From Bdellovibrionales bacterium Ga0074139 (lineage in GTDB: Bacteria; Bdellovibrionota; Bdellovibrionia; Bdellovibrionales; Bdellovibrionaceae), in the NCBI GenBank assembly GCA_001464795.1, contig LNEB01000003.1, forward strand, positions 1 to 64,000: a DNA stretch of 64,000 nt. The letters run 5' to 3'. Of this stretch, positions 15,159 to 23,809 are shown in pieces. Made by a program: the position numbers and the translations under genes. Positions within the stretch are counted from its first letter, which is position 1. Each line of letters starts with the position of its first letter. The notes below the pieces were generated by a model. It was not told the DNA's origin. It saw nothing but the letters and a program-made list of their open reading frames with translations, and searched no databases.

Positions 15159-16518
15159 GAGTTTCGAGTAGTTGAGGATACAAAAATAAATCGGTTCCAC
15201 TTTCGGGCGTGAGCAAAAGATCTCTTTGGCTCTCGCCAGTTAAGTTTTTCATGAAGACATCAAATGATTCAAGGGGCATGGTTAAAGATCTCTCTGCTAA
15301 AGCAAGATGAATATCAATTTTAGATTCTTTCGTATTTTTTTGGATCAAATTAAAATCCAGTTTTTTATGCTGAACTTGGCCTCTGAGGCTTGATAGGTAA
15401 GATTTTTTCAAAGCCTGATCAATGCGGCAGCTAATGATGGGTGTGGTTTTGATGTCTGAATTTAATTCACTGTCATTCAACGCCTTTTCACAAGCTGTCA
15501 GGTACTCATCGGAATCCACATGGGCTGCAATTAAAAGTTGATTGTACAAATAAACCTTTTGATTAGCCTTAGCTATTTGATTCAGCTCTTCTGAAATATT
15601 TCCTTCTGATAACTGCTTCACAATTTTGACCGCTTCTGACCACTGGCTATCATCACCGGATAAGAAATCAATCAAAGATGTCAATAGATCTAGTTTACAA
15701 ATCTGTTGTTCATCCGAGCAGGCATTTTTTAATAACAGTGTTTGTTTGATTTTCTGTTCAACATCATCAGTTAATTCAAAGCCTTTTGATTTGGAAAACT
15801 CTTTAAATTTTTTCCAAGTGTCGATTTGGACAAGAAGCTTATTTTTTTCGGTCTCAACTGGGGTGCTAGCGATCACAAAGTCAGCCATATGTACAGACAC
15901 CACTGATTCTGGATTCTTTTCTAGCATTTTTAAAGCGATGAGGCTTGATTCTTTGTGTGACCAAACCTTCCAGGGTTTATCATTTAATAATTTTTTTCTT
16001 AAAAGCTCGGCATCTTCAGCCACTTTGTCAGCGGTGAAATTGTTCCACTCTTTTTTGTTTATTGGTAATTCAGAGCTGCAACCCGTTCCCCGAGGCTCCA
16101 TGATAATGGGATCAAAGGAATTTTTTTCTGCAGCATCAGAAATGGCACTAGCCAGTTCATTTGAGATTCGGCCCTGCACGTGAGGAAGCACAAGAACAGG
16201 ATTACCTAGGTTTGAATTTTTTTTAACAAAGTAGCTGACTTTAATTTTTTGAGCGGCCTCGTTTGTTTCAAGAATGGCATTTTCCCAGCCAAGCTCTAAC
16301 ATTTTTTTTGAGTATTCACCGCAAACAGCTGGGCTTGACGCCACTTCCGATTTCGGATCTGAGCCTCTTTGAGTTTTGTCTTGGTTGGTATTGGTTTTAG
16401 GGCTTGTCACTTTTTGTTTGGACCTGTTTGTTGTCACCCTGTTTCCATTGGAGCTGGATTTACATCCCACCACAGAAAATAGAAAAATTGATAACATTAA
16501 ACTTTTAATAATAAGCAT
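15151..16518 (-). CDS. Lipoprotein with degenerate alpha/beta-hydrolase fold
   Basis: 455 aa. The lipobox SVVGC (C19) and a ggagg Shine-Dalgarno mark a lipoprotein, followed by a disordered Ser/Thr/Lys/Gln linker. The body resembles TAP-like/proline-iminopeptidase alpha/beta hydrolases: VLVLPHVQGR at the first strand, then DPIIMEPRGTGCSSE, the 'D-x-RGxGxS' signature. The nucleophile elbow GxSxG is not seen; its place (KVWSHKESSLIALKMLEKNP) has SHKES, so catalysis may be lost or altered. Known families of this type are secreted peptidases or esterases. The envelope role is unknown. Confidence 0.7.
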   Translation of the reverse strand: MLIIKSLMLSIFLFSVVGCKSSSNGNRVTTNRSKQKVTSPKTNTNQDKTQRGSDPKSEVASSPAVCGEYSKKMLELGWENAILETNEAAQKIKVSYFVKKNSNLGNPVLVLPHVQGRISNELASAISDAAEKNSFDPIIMEPRGTGCSSELPINKKEWNNFTADKVAEDAELLRKKLLNDKPWKVWSHKESSLIALKMLEKNPESVVSVHMADFVIASTPVETEKNKLLVQIDTWKKFKEFSKSKGFELTDDVEQKIKQTLLLKNACSDEQQICKLDLLTSLIDFLSGDDSQWSEAVKIVKQLSEGNISEELNQIAKANQKVYLYNQLLIAAHVDSDEYLTACEKALNDSELNSDIKTTPIISCRIDQALKKSYLSSLRGQVQHKKLDFNLIQKNTKESKIDIHLALAERSLTMPLESFDVFMKNLTGESQRDLLLTPESGTDLFLYPQLLETLM

Positions 16519-16664
16519 TTGAAGCCTCCACTTGACTAAGGCTGAAGCAAGGTTGGATCCACAACTGGGCTAGCCTTTAAGCTTGTGAAATCTTTAATCA
16601 AGGCCCGTCACGTCTCAAAATAGAACGTCAAGTTAGTGAGCCAATGTGACGAAACGGGGAATGT

Positions 16665-17492
16665 ATGAATAGATTATTAATCCTTATTCTTGTCTTAGGT
16701 TCGGCCTGGTACATCGTAGAACAGCTGGAAAAGCACAGTGAAGTGCCTCTTTCCGAGGGCCCCTCTGGTCAGACTAAAAACTTTAATCGATTTCCTAGTT
16801 CAATCAGTGAATGCAAAGGCCCTTGTTTAAGCCTCACGGTTCAGCCTTCGGGGCAAAGTTTTGCGATCGATGCAGAAGATGATGTGGTGAACATCAGCCT
16901 GCTAAAAGGGGATCAATTAAAAGTAAAACTTCTTAATTCCAAAGATTTTGATTTGGTTCATACCTATGGCTCTAATATCGCCGATTTTTCTCAGCAAAAA
17001 TTAGTCATCAATTGGACCGAGTCCGATGTGAGCGAAATGAGTATTTTGGAAAATGAAAATCGCTTCCGTTTTTACCGCACCCAGTGGCGAAACATCGGTG
17101 AGGCCAAGTTTGAAACAGCGGTTTTTGCCATCGACAACTATAATGTGAAAAGTCCTGAGTTTGTTCTACACCATCAGCCAGCAGGTGGAGGCATTCAACA
17201 GTTGACCTTTGTTAGTCTTGAAAAAAATGGCTCTCAAGTGGCTAAGGAAACAACTCCGCCATTGATTATTGCTAGAAATTCTTTATTTGGTTACGAGATT
17301 TCAGACACTGCAAAAATATTAATTGATTGTGTTTATCAAGCCCCTAATGGCAGTGAAGAAAATTGTTCGTCTTGGACCAAAAGCCGAATGATCAGATCCA
17401 CCAGTGAGCAAGATGTGGGTTTACATAAAATCAAAATTATTACAGCCCGAGAAGATTTTGATTTTCAATTTCGTGTGCTGGGGTTGCAATAA
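16665..17492 (+). CDS. Exported or membrane-anchored protein, unknown function
   Basis: 275 aa with one N-terminal hydrophobic segment (MNRLLILILVLGSAWYIV) without an obvious cleavage site, so it is probably anchored in the inner membrane with the rest in the periplasm. The body is beta-rich. A Cys pair is close together at residues 45-49 (SECKGPCL) and another is near residues 223-234 (LIDCVYQ, EENCSSW). No family recognised. It converges on rny with 1 nt between stops. Confidence 0.65.
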   Translation: MNRLLILILVLGSAWYIVEQLEKHSEVPLSEGPSGQTKNFNRFPSSISECKGPCLSLTVQPSGQSFAIDAEDDVVNISLLKGDQLKVKLLNSKDFDLVHTYGSNIADFSQQKLVINWTESDVSEMSILENENRFRFYRTQWRNIGEAKFETAVFAIDNYNVKSPEFVLHHQPAGGGIQQLTFVSLEKNGSQVAKETTPPLIIARNSLFGYEISDTAKILIDCVYQAPNGSEENCSSWTKSRMIRSTSEQDVGLHKIKIITAREDFDFQFRVLGLQ

Positions 17493-17493
17493 A

Positions 17494-19074
17494 CTACTTG
17501 GGTGCAGTGGATTCCGAGACAAAGGTTTCTCTGACAATGACCACTTTAATACTTCCTGGATAACTGCATTCACTTTCAATGCGAGCCGCAATTTGATGAG
17601 AGTAATCCAAGGCCACCAAATCAGAAACCTTTCTAGAATTGACCACCACTCGGCACTCACGGCCACCGTTCAGTACAAAGCAATCGGTCACTCCATCAAA
17701 ACTGTGAGCGATGTCTTGGAGTTCTGTGACTTTTTGGTTGTAGGACTCAATGGTGGATCTTCTAGCACCGGGTCTTGCTCCTGAAATGGCATCAGCTGCA
17801 ATGACTAAAAAGGCTTCGGGTGCAGAAGGAGTCACATCAAAGTGATGGGCTCTTACGTTATGAACGATGTCGGCTTTTTCTCCGCGCTTTTCGATGAAAT
17901 CAGCACCGATCATGGCGTGACCCCCGTCGACCGCGTGATCCATGGATTTGCCAATGTCATGAAGCAGGCCCGAGCGTCTTGATTTTTTTAAATCACAGCC
18001 TAATTCGCTGGCGAGTAAACCTGCCAACCAACCCACTTCGCCGCAATGGAAATATTGATTTTGAGTGAACGAATAGCGGTAACGAAGGCTTCCCATCATT
18101 TGCCGAATTTCAGGGTGCAAATCCATAATTTTGAGCTCTCGAGCGATTTGATCGCCGTCTTGTTGGATTTGTCTGAAAAGTTCTTTCTTTACCATTTCAG
18201 AAACTTTAACGATGCCGTTGGGGTTAATATCACGGCGATTTTTAATGAGCTTTTCTAAAACTCTTCGCGTGAGTTCACGGCGTACAGGATCAAATCCAGC
18301 CACGCCCACATGGGTTTGCCCTTCATCTAAAATAATGTCGCAACCGCAGGCTTTTTGAATGGTCTCGATGATTTCAGGGTGATTCAGGCTATTAAAAAAA
18401 GCCGCGTCTGGTAGGCTAACAGAGCCAATGCCTCTTTCTGCCGAGTAGGGCCTTTGGAAACGGTCAAGGGCTGCATCTAAAATTTGTTTGGCTTGAGTTT
18501 CAGCCGTGTCTTTCAGTTCTTCATCATAAAATTCTAAAAATTTTTCCGAGCGTCTTTGTGATTCAAGCTCTAAATCCTTTTGAAGGTTTTCTGTAATTTC
18601 CAGTGAGTTCAGCTGAAAAACCGACTGAATTTTTTCAATGATTTGCTTTTGCATATTTTTGAGGTCCAGCTTTTTGCTTTCCCAATTTTTGCTGTGGGCT
18701 TCGAGTTCTTTTTCTTTTTCTTTGAGGCTGTTTTCAAAATCTTTCAGTTCACTTCGGGCGACACTGTGGCGATCATCAATTTTTTTCTTTTTTTCATCCA
18801 CTTGAGTGGTGAGATCTTCAATATTTTCTTCCGTTTTTAAAAGCGTGGATTCTTGTTTGGTCCAAAGTTCCAGTTCAATTTCGGCTTTGATTTCTTGCTG
18901 CTCAATTTGCTTGAGTTCAATTTCACTTTGAGTTTCTTGCAAAATATCTTGAGCTTCTTCTTGAGCTTTACTGATGATATGTTTTCGGTAGTAACGAAAC
19001 AGCAGGGCCCCCAGGACTAGACCTGCAAAAAGACTGACGGCGGTCGCTATTAAAATAAGGTTGAGTAAGCTCAT
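17494..19074 (-). CDS. rny: Ribonuclease Y
   Basis: 526 aa membrane-anchored endoribonuclease that starts mRNA decay. Order of parts: an N-terminal transmembrane helix (residues about 3-25), a long Glu/Lys/Gln coiled coil (about 30-190), a KH-like RNA-binding region (GIGSVSLPDAAFFNSLNH and following), then the HD domain with LLHDIGKS near residue 370 and the DGGHAMIGADF and RAHHFD histidines. Length and order fit the family (520 aa in Bacillus). Its presence suggests decay does not rely only on RNase E. Monocistronic, divergent from the 31-aa ORF. Confidence 0.96.
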   Translation of the reverse strand: MSLLNLILIATAVSLFAGLVLGALLFRYYRKHIISKAQEEAQDILQETQSEIELKQIEQQEIKAEIELELWTKQESTLLKTEENIEDLTTQVDEKKKKIDDRHSVARSELKDFENSLKEKEKELEAHSKNWESKKLDLKNMQKQIIEKIQSVFQLNSLEITENLQKDLELESQRRSEKFLEFYDEELKDTAETQAKQILDAALDRFQRPYSAERGIGSVSLPDAAFFNSLNHPEIIETIQKACGCDIILDEGQTHVGVAGFDPVRRELTRRVLEKLIKNRRDINPNGIVKVSEMVKKELFRQIQQDGDQIARELKIMDLHPEIRQMMGSLRYRYSFTQNQYFHCGEVGWLAGLLASELGCDLKKSRRSGLLHDIGKSMDHAVDGGHAMIGADFIEKRGEKADIVHNVRAHHFDVTPSAPEAFLVIAADAISGARPGARRSTIESYNQKVTELQDIAHSFDGVTDCFVLNGGRECRVVVNSRKVSDLVALDYSHQIAARIESECSYPGSIKVVIVRETFVSESTAPK

Positions 19075-19234
19075 AACGGCCTAGAATAGAGCTCGAAAAG
19101 GCCTTATCGCAAGCCTATTCGATTTCAGACGCAGCCCCGCCCTGGACTTTAGACTAAATGCTCTGGATTAGCGCTTCCTTGCGCGCGAAGACAAGGGGTA
19201 GTTTGATTTCAACAAAAATGATCAGGAGTCATTC

Positions 19235-19330
19235 ATGAATCTCGCTAATAATTCTCAAAATTCCATTGAATCAACTCAGGCGACGACCACTTCAAGCCGC
19301 AAACGTAGACGTAGGCTGGCGGGCTGGTAG
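19235..19330 (+). CDS. Possible 31-aa basic peptide
   Basis: A short frame starts with ATG at 19235, preceded at 7 nt by a perfect aggag (19224-19228), and ends at 19330, two nt from the stop of the convergent L,D-transpeptidase gene. The product begins MNLANNSQNSIESTQ and ends in a strongly basic SRKRRRRLAGW tail. It resembles neither a signal peptide nor a known leader peptide. Good ribosome site, sensible spacing and snug fit between genes support it, but 31 codons could be chance. Confidence 0.4.
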   Translation: MNLANNSQNSIESTQATTTSSRKRRRRLAGW

Positions 19331-19332
19331 CG

Positions 19333-20073
19333 CTACCTCGTCACATAAATCAATGTTCGGTATTGTTTTTGGTAGCTGATTTCTTTCTTAGAGTTCTTTT
19401 TATAAACGGGTCGCCCCGAGCGATCAAACCTAGGCACGCGAGCCATTCCGTTGGCTTGTGTGGTTACAAATAGATCCCGAGCTTGTGCTCTGAGTAGCCT
19501 GACACATCCTCCTGAAGCGCGTTTTCCTAACTCTTTTTCGCTGGCCTTGACGGCTGCGTGGGTGGCAATTCCACCAATGAAGAACATGGAGTAATCCATG
19601 GGAGCTTGCCAAGTGGAAGAATAGTGATTTTTCACCAAGCGGGTCGGTGTGAACCAACCAACGGGTGTTCTTGAAAAGTATCTTTTTCCACTTTTTGCTT
19701 TTTCCCATTTTTCCCGTCCAGAGGAGATCACATAGACGCCCGATTTACGCCCATTTCTATAAACCGTCATTCTTTGAGCTTGAGGCCCCTTTTGAGAAGT
19801 GTTGATCACAAGTACGAGTGGATAGTGTTTCAGCCAATTGACCCCGTAAATTTGCGTGGACTCTTGCAGGCTTAAATTTCTTTGCGGAGAGAGCGGAGCT
19901 TGCAAGGGCTCAAAGAAATCTAAAATTTCATCCATTCCCAAAACTTCATCTGAGCTATCTTCAATTTCCTGAAGAATTTCATCGGGTGACAGAAAATCAT
20001 CCAAGTTCGATTGGGCGAAGACAGAAGTGGCAGTGGTCATCAGAATCATTAGAATAATCAGTCTATTTTTCAT
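19333..20073 (-). CDS. L,D-transpeptidase (YkuD domain)
   Basis: 246 aa with a signal peptide (cleavage after VFA, residue 20). The YkuD catalytic signature is visible: H172 in IATHAAV, and S187-G-G-C190-V-R192, where C190 is the nucleophile. Such enzymes form 3-3 peptidoglycan crosslinks or attach proteins to peptidoglycan in the periplasm. A linker of about 50 residues precedes the domain. In predatory bdellovibrios, L,D-transpeptidases also act on prey wall, but nothing here shows which substrate is used. Confidence 0.93.
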   Translation of the reverse strand: MKNRLIILMILMTTATSVFAQSNLDDFLSPDEILQEIEDSSDEVLGMDEILDFFEPLQAPLSPQRNLSLQESTQIYGVNWLKHYPLVLVINTSQKGPQAQRMTVYRNGRKSGVYVISSGREKWEKAKSGKRYFSRTPVGWFTPTRLVKNHYSSTWQAPMDYSMFFIGGIATHAAVKASEKELGKRASGGCVRLLRAQARDLFVTTQANGMARVPRFDRSGRPVYKKNSKKEISYQKQYRTLIYVTR

Positions 20074-20262
20074 ATGAATTGGGTAGGATTAAATTCTCAA
20101 ATCGTCAAATGTTTTAGATATTTAATGACATAAATTAAAGTTTTTATCTAGCTTATCAGTTTTCCTTGTCACAACAAATCTAAACACAATCTTGAATTGG
20201 CGAAGTCCTATTTGAAGAATTAGCGTGGTAGGGTTTGAATTCTTTTAATTATGAGGTGATCC

Positions 20263-21222
20263 ATGAATTTCTTTTTAGCGATCTTAGTTATGCCGTTTTT
20301 AAGTTTTGCCCAATTGATTCGAGTGGATGGCTCAAGCACGGTTTTTCCTCTGACTGAAGCGGTGGCCGAGGAATTTCAAGCGGCTCACCCCAAGCACCGA
20401 GTGACTGTGGGAATATCAGGCACAGGCGGGGGCTTTAAGAAATTCTGTAGGGGCGAAACTGACGTGCAAAATGCCTCTCGCCCCATTCAAGACTCAGAGA
20501 TTCAGGCTTGCAAAAAAAATGGTATTCGCTTCCTAGAGCTTCCCATTGCCTTTGATGCCATTGCCATCGCCGTTCACCCCTCTAATAGCTTCGCCAATGA
20601 CATCACCGTTGAAGAACTCAAACTGGCTTGGCAGCCTTCGGCTCAAGGTAAAATTATGAAATGGAATCAAATCAGAAGCACTTGGCCCGATCAACCAGTG
20701 GCTTTTTTCGGTGCCGGTTCTGATTCGGGAACCTTTGATTATTTTACTGAAGCCATTGTGGGAAAAGCGAAAGCCTCCAGAGGTGATTATACGGCCAGTG
20801 AAGATGATAATACTTTGGTGATGGGAATTTCTAGGGAAAAAAATGCTTTGGGTTATGTGCCTTTGCATTACTTTGAGGAAAACTCTGGGAAGTTAAAAGC
20901 CTTAAAAATTATTTTTAAAGGAAAAACTCAAACAGCATCGAAAGAAGCTGTGATTCAAGGATTGTATGCACCTCTTGCTAGACCCTTGCTTATTTACGTC
21001 AGTGAAAAGGCTTTAGCAAAACCAGAGGTTCAGCTTTTTACAGAATTTTACATAAAAAATAGCTCTGCGCTGACAAAAGAAATCCAAGGCATTCCACTTC
21101 CTGAGGCCACTTACACAGGAGTTTTAAATCAATTGAAAGAAAAAAAGTGGGGAACTGTTTTTAAAGGACATTCTCAAGTGGGCATGAAAATCGAAGATTT
21201 GTTGAAGAAAGAAAAAAATTGA
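20263..21222 (+). CDS. pstS: Phosphate ABC transporter substrate-binding protein
   Basis: 319 aa periplasmic phosphate-binding protein. It has a short signal peptide ([17 protein letters not shown]) and then the family motifs [40 protein letters not shown] (phosphate contacts) and [14 protein letters not shown]. It is the first gene of pstSCAB; the pstC start overlaps its stop. A gaggtgatcc Shine-Dalgarno is present. A clear Pho box was not found in the 189-nt upstream gap. Confidence 0.95.
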   Translation: MNFFLAILVMPFLSFAQLIRVDGSSTVFPLTEAVAEEFQAAHPKHRVTVGISGTGGGFKKFCRGETDVQNASRPIQDSEIQACKKNGIRFLELPIAFDAIAIAVHPSNSFANDITVEELKLAWQPSAQGKIMKWNQIRSTWPDQPVAFFGAGSDSGTFDYFTEAIVGKAKASRGDYTASEDDNTLVMGISREKNALGYVPLHYFEENSGKLKALKIIFKGKTQTASKEAVIQGLYAPLARPLLIYVSEKALAKPEVQLFTEFYIKNSSALTKEIQGIPLPEATYTGVLNQLKEKKWGTVFKGHSQVGMKIEDLLKKEKN

Positions 21223-22124
21223 AGAGCAGAAAAAAATCAAGCCGCCAGGCCCGAGGCTGGGTGGAGTATCTTTTTGAAAAGTGGTTTGCACTTTGTGCTT
21301 ATTTGTCTGTTTTTATCACAGCTGCCATTGTGCTCATTCTTATTTTTGAATCCTGGCCTTTTTTTAAAGCTGTCAAATTATCGGAATTTTTTTTTGAAAG
21401 ACAATGGACTCCCATGTTCTCTGATGCCAAGTTTGGCATCCAGCCGCTTTTAATGGGAACCCTGATGACCACCTTGATTGCTTGCGTGATCGCAGTTCCC
21501 ATTGGAATTTTGATTGCGGCTACTTTAAGTGAATACGTATCACAAAAGACCAGGCAATGGGTGAAGCCCATCATTGAATTGCTAGCTGGAATTCCATCTG
21601 TCATTTTTGGCTACTTTGCACTTCTTGTTGTGACTCCATTTTTGCAGTTTTTTTATCCTGATTTACCTGGTTTTAGTTTACTCTCTGCGGGTCTCACCAT
21701 GAGCTTTATGATTTTACCACTGATCGTTTCCTTATCAGAGGACGCCATACAAGCAGTACCCGGTCATCTAAGGGAGGCCTCGAAAGCTTTAGGGGCCACA
21801 ACTTTTGAGACCATTTGGAAAGTGATTCTTCCTTCGGCCTCAAGCGGAATTATTTCTGCGTGTATATTAGGAGTTTCAAGAGCCATCGGAGAAACCATGG
21901 TGGTGGCTATCGCAGCTGGACAGCAACCCAATTGGACTTTGGATCCCACAGAGCCTGCGGCCACCATGACCGCATTTATGGTGCAAGTGGCATTGGGTGA
22001 TTTGCCTCACGGATCTATTGGGTACCAAACTGTTTTTGTGGTGGGGCTGACTCTTCTCGTGATCACTTTGTTTTTTAATTTTTTAGCCCTTCGTTTCCGA
22101 TCTCGTATGCAGAGGTTTTCGTGA
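21219..22124 (+). CDS. pstC: Phosphate ABC transporter permease PstC
   Basis: 301 aa inner-membrane permease with six predicted helices. The binding-protein-dependent transport loop (EASKALGATTFETIWKVILP) contacts the PstB ATPase. It starts from a TTG that overlaps the pstS stop (TTGA), implying coupled translation. PstC and PstA form the phosphate channel. Confidence 0.94.
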   Translation: MKSRKKSSRQARGWVEYLFEKWFALCAYLSVFITAAIVLILIFESWPFFKAVKLSEFFFERQWTPMFSDAKFGIQPLLMGTLMTTLIACVIAVPIGILIAATLSEYVSQKTRQWVKPIIELLAGIPSVIFGYFALLVVTPFLQFFYPDLPGFSLLSAGLTMSFMILPLIVSLSEDAIQAVPGHLREASKALGATTFETIWKVILPSASSGIISACILGVSRAIGETMVVAIAAGQQPNWTLDPTEPAATMTAFMVQVALGDLPHGSIGYQTVFVVGLTLLVITLFFNFLALRFRSRMQRFS

Positions 22125-22981
22125 CCCGCTCACAAAAAAGAAAAGTCTTTAATTTCTTCATGAAACTTGTGGGCCTTCTAAGCCTGGCCTTGGCCTTGAT
22201 TGTTTTATTAAGTTTGATTTTAGATCTCGCCATTCGTGGTGGGGGCCGAATTGATATGGATTTTTTCACTTCTTTTCCCTCTCGAAGGGCAGGGCAGGCC
22301 GGAATTTTATCGGCCTGGGTGGGCACGTTACTTGTTATGTTGATCACAGCGTTTTTGACAATTCTTGTGGGGGTTTCGGCAGCACTCTATTTAGAAGAGT
22401 ACTCGAAGCAGAATCATCCTATGACAAAATTAATTGAGCTCAACATTTTAAACCTATCTGCCATGCCTTCCATTCTTTATGGACTTCTCGCTTTAGGAAT
22501 TTTTGTGCATTACTTTAAATTGGGGGCGAGCCTTTTAACAGCGGGGCTTACTTTAAGTTTATTGGTATTACCAATTGTTATTGTTTCCACCCGTGAAGCC
22601 TTAAGATCATTGCCGTCCAATTTAAAAGAAGCTTCTTTTGCATTGGGTGCCACACGCTTTCAAACTCTGTATTATTACCAACTTCCCTCTGCAATGGGAG
22701 GCATTATGACCGGAGTTATTTTAGCACTGTCCAGAGCCATTGGTGAAACAGCCCCTTTGATTACTATCGGGGCCTTAACTTACATTGCTTTTTTACCGCA
22801 ATCCATTATGGATCCCTTCACGGTTCTTCCCATTCAGCTTTTTAATTGGCTCTCAAGGCCGCAAGCCGAATTTCACGTCAATGCAGCCGCCGCTGGTCTT
22901 GTGTTGTTGACACTGACTTTAGCACTCAATCTCATTGCCATTCTTATTCGAATAAGGGTTAGGAAATCCATCAAATGGTAG
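22121..22981 (+). CDS. pstA: Phosphate ABC transporter permease PstA
   Basis: 286 aa permease partner of PstC. It has six hydrophobic segments and the coupling loop [20 protein letters not shown], followed by [15 protein letters not shown], typical of PstA. GTG start overlaps the pstC stop by 4 nt (GTGA). Its 3' end overlaps the pstB start by 7 nt. Confidence 0.94.
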   Translation: MTRSQKRKVFNFFMKLVGLLSLALALIVLLSLILDLAIRGGGRIDMDFFTSFPSRRAGQAGILSAWVGTLLVMLITAFLTILVGVSAALYLEEYSKQNHPMTKLIELNILNLSAMPSILYGLLALGIFVHYFKLGASLLTAGLTLSLLVLPIVIVSTREALRSLPSNLKEASFALGATRFQTLYYYQLPSAMGGIMTGVILALSRAIGETAPLITIGALTYIAFLPQSIMDPFTVLPIQLFNWLSRPQAEFHVNAAAAGLVLLTLTLALNLIAILIRIRVRKSIKW

Positions 22982-23745
22982 AAAATAGTACGAAGCTACA
23001 AATTAAAAATCTCAATTTTTTTTACAATACCCAGCAGGTTTTAAAAAATATCAATCTGGATATTTCAGAAAAAAAAGTCACAGCTTTGATGGGACCCTCA
23101 GGTTGCGGTAAAACCACTTTACTTCGTTGCGTGAACTTGATGCATGAACTTGTGGAAGAGGCCGAAGCCTTGGGTGAAATCGTATTGCAGCCGCAAAATA
23201 TTAATCTTCTTGGGCTTGATGTGGATCCTTTGTGGGTGCGTGAAAGGGTCGGGATGGTTTTTCAAAAGCCCAATCCTTTTCCTAAATCATTATTTGAAAA
23301 TGTGGCCTACGGCCTCAGGCTTCGCGGCATGAAAAATCAAACTGAACTTTCAGACCGCGTAGAAATGGCTTTGAATCAAGCCGGTCTTTGGGGTGAAGTT
23401 TCCGATCGTTTGCAAAAATCAGCCCTGGCTTTGTCGGGTGGTCAACAGCAACGGCTTTGCATTGCAAGAGCGCTCGCAGTACAGCCAGAAATTTTATTGC
23501 TTGATGAGCCCACTAGTGCGTTGGATCCGATCTCAACAGCCCACATTGAAGAGCAACTATCAGAAATTAAAAAAACAGTCACCGTGATCATGGTCACACA
23601 TAATCTTCATCAAGCAGCCAGATGCTCGGATGATACAGTGTTTATGCTGGCCGGCGAGATGATTGAAAAGGGTAAAAGCCAAAAACTTTTTACCAATCCT
23701 CAGGATAAAAGAACGGAAAATTACATTACGGGACGTTTTGGATAA
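22975..23745 (+). CDS. pstB: Phosphate ABC transporter ATPase
   Basis: 256 aa ATPase that powers PstAC. Walker [10 protein letters not shown] (40-48), signature LSGGQQQR (153-160), Walker [14 protein letters not shown] (173 on) and switch His (MVTHNL) are all intact. The family-typical FQKPNPFP Q-loop supports PstB rather than another importer. The usual next gene, phoU, is not here; 64 nt later comes a pseudo-receiver protein. Confidence 0.95.
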   Translation: MVENSTKLQIKNLNFFYNTQQVLKNINLDISEKKVTALMGPSGCGKTTLLRCVNLMHELVEEAEALGEIVLQPQNINLLGLDVDPLWVRERVGMVFQKPNPFPKSLFENVAYGLRLRGMKNQTELSDRVEMALNQAGLWGEVSDRLQKSALALSGGQQQRLCIARALAVQPEILLLDEPTSALDPISTAHIEEQLSEIKKTVTVIMVTHNLHQAARCSDDTVFMLAGEMIEKGKSQKLFTNPQDKRTENYITGRFG

Positions 23746-23809
23746 GTCTTTGGTCTAGTTCATTTGCCGCTCCCTACTGATCGGTCTGAAAAATGCCGAA
23801 AAATCAAAT

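Noticed and set aside
15626-16183. 185-aa plus-strand frame
   Set aside because: Antisense to the lipoprotein gene; composition (Ser/Phe-rich) is typical of a shadow frame.
20152-20171. Pho box upstream of pstS (cttatca and cttgtca)
   Set aside because: The two units are 13 nt apart instead of 11 and the first is a poor match.
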